The notes under the pieces are model-generated. The model made no database searches and was not told the DNA's origin. It saw only the letters and a list, made by a program, of their open reading frames with translations. A stretch of DNA of 17,489 nucleotides from Methanothrix sp. (lineage in GTDB: Archaea > Halobacteriota > Methanosarcinia > Methanotrichales > Methanotrichaceae), in assembly GCA_028688175.1 (NCBI GenBank), contig JAQTYS010000024.1:1-17489 (forward strand). Reading direction: 5' to 3'. Of the stretch, positions 15,762 through 17,489 are shown piece by piece; the stretch's first letter is position 1; each line of letters begins with the position of its first letter. Position numbers and translations under genes: made by a program.

Positions 15762-15977
15762 TTACACACTTACATCCACAGATGCCGCCGTGGTAGTTGG
15801 TTCAGGGATACTGAGGCGTTCTGCCTTCAATCCTTCCAGGTGAAATTCTATTGCCTCTTTCATCAATTCCAGCGTTTCTTTTTTCGTTGGACCGGTGGCT
15901 ATGACGCCTGGCAAATCCGGGCAATAAGCAGCGTAATTATTTTCAGCCTTTTCAATGATAATTAAATACTCAGTCAT
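15762..15977 (-). CDS. hicB: HicB-family antitoxin, second module
   Basis: The 71-residue product has the UPF0150 core TEYLIIIEKAENNYAAYCPDLPGVIATGPTKKETLELMKEAIEFHLEGLKAERLSIPEP, with the hallmark YxAYxPDLPGxxAxGxTxxE segment. It belongs to a different HicB subgroup from the one at 14791. It has no DNA-binding tail; the end (TTTAASVDVSV) is low-complexity. The ATG at 15977 has AGGGG 10 bases upstream and overlaps the hicA stop by 8 bases (ATGACTGA); a GTG 24 bases upstream is less likely. The order here is hicA-hicB, as in E. coli. Confidence 0.88.
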   Translation of the reverse strand: MTEYLIIIEKAENNYAAYCPDLPGVIATGPTKKETLELMKEAIEFHLEGLKAERLSIPEPTTTAASVDVSV

Positions 15978-16173
15978 CTTTACTAATCCCCTTAAGACCA
16001 CTTTGTTTCATAATGCTATTCAAGGTGCCCCTTGGTACTTCGTCGTCCAAATTTCCTGAGATAGTTACTATTCCTCTCTTGAAATGATGCTTGTATTGCC
16101 TGTGACTGCCTTTTGTCCTATCAAGGAACCATCCATCTTCTTCGATCAGCTTAATGACGGCTCTGACTTTCAA
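15970..16173 (-). CDS. hicA: HicA-family mRNA interferase toxin, second module
   Basis: The 67-residue product carries the HicA signature VRAVIKLIEEDGWFLDRTKGSHRQYKHHFKRGIVTISG, with catalytic-type His24, then NLDDEVPRGTLNSIMKQSGLK, the usual C-terminal GTLxxIxKQxGL helix. It starts with TTG at 16173, supported by GAGG 7 bases upstream. It overlaps hicB by 8 bases, and both are transcribed leftward toward repeat unit D. It shares only the family motifs with the other HicA in this window, so the two modules are not a recent duplication. All expected residues are present. Confidence 0.9.
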   Translation of the reverse strand: MKVRAVIKLIEEDGWFLDRTKGSHRQYKHHFKRGIVTISGNLDDEVPRGTLNSIMKQSGLKGISKDD

Positions 16174-16190
16174 TTGTAAGCCTCAATGAA

Positions 16191-16349
16191 CTAAACAATC
16201 CACTTATAATTTATCTCTTTGGATATGCATCCGTTTGCTTGGTGGTATTCTTCTATGAGAGAAAGAAGCTCAGTCCTGACATCTAAGGCTACCCAAACCA
16301 TGGGCATCCAAATCCAGGAAAAGCTGTTCAATTCGTAGGCATACTCCAT
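16191..16349 (-). CDS. Small hypothetical protein upstream of hicA
   Basis: A 52-codon frame runs from ATG 16349 to TAG, ending 17 bases before the TTG of hicA on the same strand. It starts MEYAYELNSFSWIWMPMVWV, a hydrophobic stretch too short and tryptophan-rich to call a transmembrane helix with confidence, followed by ALDVRTELLSLIEEYHQANG and a basic tail. I do not recognise it. No good ribosome binding site precedes it. It may be a third gene of the hic operon, the remnant of a larger gene, or an accident of sequence. Confidence 0.3.
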   Translation of the reverse strand: MEYAYELNSFSWIWMPMVWVALDVRTELLSLIEEYHQANGCISKEINYKWIV

Positions 16350-16379
16350 CCGGACTCAGGCCCTATCGGCCACCTGGTC

Positions 16380-16760
16380 CGCACACGAGCGTGCGTGTGC
16401 AGGCGGGCCTATCCGGCGAGGGCAGCCTCGAACGCCCCGGCCCAATCGGCAGCAGCAACGAGCGCCAGCCCCGAGACGCGGCGATGAGCTGACGGGGCGC
16501 GGCTGCCGGTGTCCCCGCAAGGATCGCCAAGCTGGTCTTTGTGCGACCTTTGTGATCTTGGTGTGCTTTGTGGTTTGGCCTGTTGCTGATTGGTTATAAT
16601 TATCGGATAATAATAACCGCAAATCGTCACCGTTTCCCAAAATCCAGCCCCCCCGAAAAAGCCTTCCAGCCGGAGACCGGCTCCACCTGGCATGAGCGCT
16701 CGCCTGGCAAGCCAGCCCGCTCGAACGACATCGCCGCAGTCCCGGACGGCCCTGCCCTAG
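16380..16760 (+). repeat. Repeat unit E (type 1) with leading hairpin segment
   Basis: The lead-in contains a 7-bp hairpin (GCACACG-AGCGTG-CGTGTGC, 16381-16400) followed by GGCGAGGGCAGCC, and the unit proper starts GCGATGAGCTGACGGGG at 16481. The TTTGTG-type phased motif is at 16535-16577 and TAATAATAACCGCAA at 16608-16622. It is the closest relative of unit A in the middle section, so A and E bracket the two hic modules and units B-D in one orientation. Confidence 0.8.
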
Positions 16761-16786
16761 GATTTTTGGCGAAAATTTGTTATTTT

Positions 16787-16945
16787 CCCACCGAGACCTC
16801 GCGGCTTCGCGTCTTCGCGTGAGCCCGTGATCTCTGCACCAACCGGCCCCCCGCCCCCGAGCGCGCGCGGGCAGGCCCACCCGGGCGAGGGCAGCCAAGC
16901 ACGCCCCGGTCTGCGGGCGGCGGCCACAATCGCTGCCCATGACGA
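16787..16945 (+). repeat. Partial repeat with an octamer run of CGCGAAGR type
   Basis: At 16787-16823 the reverse complement reads as octamers CGCGAAGA, CGCGAAGC and CGCGAGGT, a GC-rich version of the phased motif in the other units. It is followed by a GC-rich block (about 16850-16945) that copies the lead-in of unit E (GGCGAGGGCAGCC then CGCCCCGG) and ends just before the DUF3368 remnant. Confidence 0.6.
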
Positions 16946-16969
16946 TGACGCGAAGTGAGCAACTTTTTA

Positions 16970-17318
16970 TCAATCCAGATCTTCGCCAGAAACTCTCAGA
17001 GCCTTTCTGTATATTTCTTCTCCAATCCAGAAACCGGCATCAATTCTTAGCCGGTCCAGGTCATCTTGGAGCGATGATATTCTTCCCGCCAGTTTAGCCC
17101 TGATTAAGATACCGATCACGCCAGAAATCTTCAATCCATCCTGAACGCTTTCCTTCTTCAACCTCAGAAGACCCTGGCCATTCTCTGCCTTCCTCTACCA
17201 CTTCTCTCCAAACTGCCGGAGCTATGATAATCTTCTTATGAAACTCTTGCAGGAGATGCAGGCGCCCAATTCTTGCCAGATGTATCAGCGTTGAAGAATC
17301 ACAGATTGCACTGGGCAT
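16970..17318 (-). pseudogene. Broken DUF3368 (PIN-like) toxin gene with internal deletion
   Basis: The first frame (from ATG 17318) begins MPSAICDSSTLIHLARIGRL...APAVWREVV and runs to GWIEDFW, the N-terminal part of DUF3368 PIN-like nucleases with the first active-site Asp. After about 70 residues it turns into nonsense and stops at 17094. A second frame carries the normal C-terminal part, GLKISGVIGILIRAKLAGRI...LDRLRIDAGFWIGEEIYRKAL, to TGA 16970-16972. The middle portion found in full-length members (roughly 55-65 residues including the LDxGExxAI and LLxDxxxAR segments with further acidic catalytic residues) is absent. So there has been an out-of-frame internal deletion near 17125-17145, and the toxin must be inactive. 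It overlaps its UPF0175 antitoxin gene by 20 bases. Confidence 0.8.
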
Positions 17319-17489
17319 ATCTCAGATCCTCTTCCAGCTCTGCATCACCATAGTGACGCCTGCTCTTACGCTCACCTAGAAGCCCTTCGAACTGTAGACG
17401 AGTTTGGCCGCAGAGAGTTGAGGCTTTTCCAGAAGAAAGCATCCCTCTCTGATAAAGAGCCAGAGCTAACTCTTTGTAAAGCTCAGTCT
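17299..17489 (-). CDS. UPF0175 family antitoxin, 5' end beyond the window
   Basis: Reading leftward from the right edge, 62 codons are open to TGA at 17299-17301: TELYKELALALYQRGMLSSG, then KASTLCGQTRLQFEGLLGER and KSRRHYGDAELEEDLRYAQC. This is the UPF0175 pattern (LYxxGxLSxGKAxxLxGxxRxxFxxLLxER, then DLEEDLxYA), a small helix-turn-helix-like antitoxin that usually precedes a DUF3368 PIN toxin. It does so here, with a 20-base overlap. The N-terminus and start codon lie outside the window. Since its toxin is broken, it is either a surviving antitoxin (able to protect against related toxins) or on the way to loss. Confidence 0.82.
   Translation of the reverse strand, partial: TELYKELALALYQRGMLSSGKASTLCGQTRLQFEGLLGERKSRRHYGDAELEEDLRYAQCNL

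Noticed and set aside
13620..16945. CRISPR array
   Set aside because: Units are about 330 bp, with no short direct repeats separated by unique spacers of uniform size, and no cas gene is present.
13620..16945. Insertion sequence or transposon made of the repeat units
   Set aside because: No transposase frame, no terminal inverted repeats and no short target duplications were found. A non-autonomous element cannot be excluded without other genomic copies.
16356..16973. 205-residue minus-strand frame across repeat unit E
   Set aside because: The same sequence in the other units is not open in the equivalent frame, and the composition is low-complexity. It is non-coding repeat.
1..17489. tRNA or rRNA genes
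   Set aside because: No stretch with a tRNA-like TTCGAxxC arm and matching acceptor stem, or conserved rRNA sequence, was noticed by eye. A covariance-model scan would be needed to be certain.

Overview
The window looks like chromosomal DNA of a methanogenic archaeon, most probably a Methanothrix/Methanosaeta-like member of the Methanosarcinales. The evidence is an archaeal-type leucyl-tRNA synthetase, a methanogen-like LL-diaminopimelate aminotransferase, several small archaeal toxin-antitoxin (TA) families, TTG and GTG starts behind GGAG-type ribosome binding sites, and U-rich rather than hairpin-based gene ends. The genus is inferred from memory of family members and has not been checked against any database.

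Layout. Bases 1-2370 are AT-rich accessory DNA. They hold the tail of an unidentified gene, a DNA cytosine-5 methyltransferase followed by its Vsr-type mismatch endonuclease (both on the minus strand), and a truncated DUF998 membrane-protein gene. Bases 2371-2851 are intergenic. Bases 2852-7000 are a moderately GC-rich housekeeping block, dapL then leuS, on the plus strand. Bases 7001-8338 form a small AT-rich insert: a PIN-domain nuclease with an upstream partner gene, a divergent YgiT-like zinc-finger gene, and then a decayed second copy of the leuS 3' end. Bases 8392-13323 are one very long minus-strand gene. It encodes a 1643-residue protein with a PD-(D/E)XK nuclease domain, a NACHT NTPase and a long helical-repeat region, which is the layout of a STAND-type antiphage defence protein.

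From about 13620 to the end, the window is built of GC-rich, non-coding repeat units of about 320-340 bp. Five are nearly complete and two are partial. TA modules sit between them: hicBA (plus strand), hicAB (minus strand, opposite gene order), and UPF0175 with a broken DUF3368/PIN gene (minus strand, running off the right edge). Every repeat unit carries an AT-rich box, an invariant 15-base motif and a short phased motif related to (CACARAGR)n. A version of the phased motif also precedes leuS. This alternation of repeat and TA cassette is the most unusual structure in the window.

Taken together, a housekeeping core is flanked by defence and stabilisation functions: DNA methylation with mismatch repair, a nuclease-NACHT sensor, and up to five TA-like loci of which some are decaying. 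The region looks like a hot spot for gene gain and loss in which repeats provide the homology.
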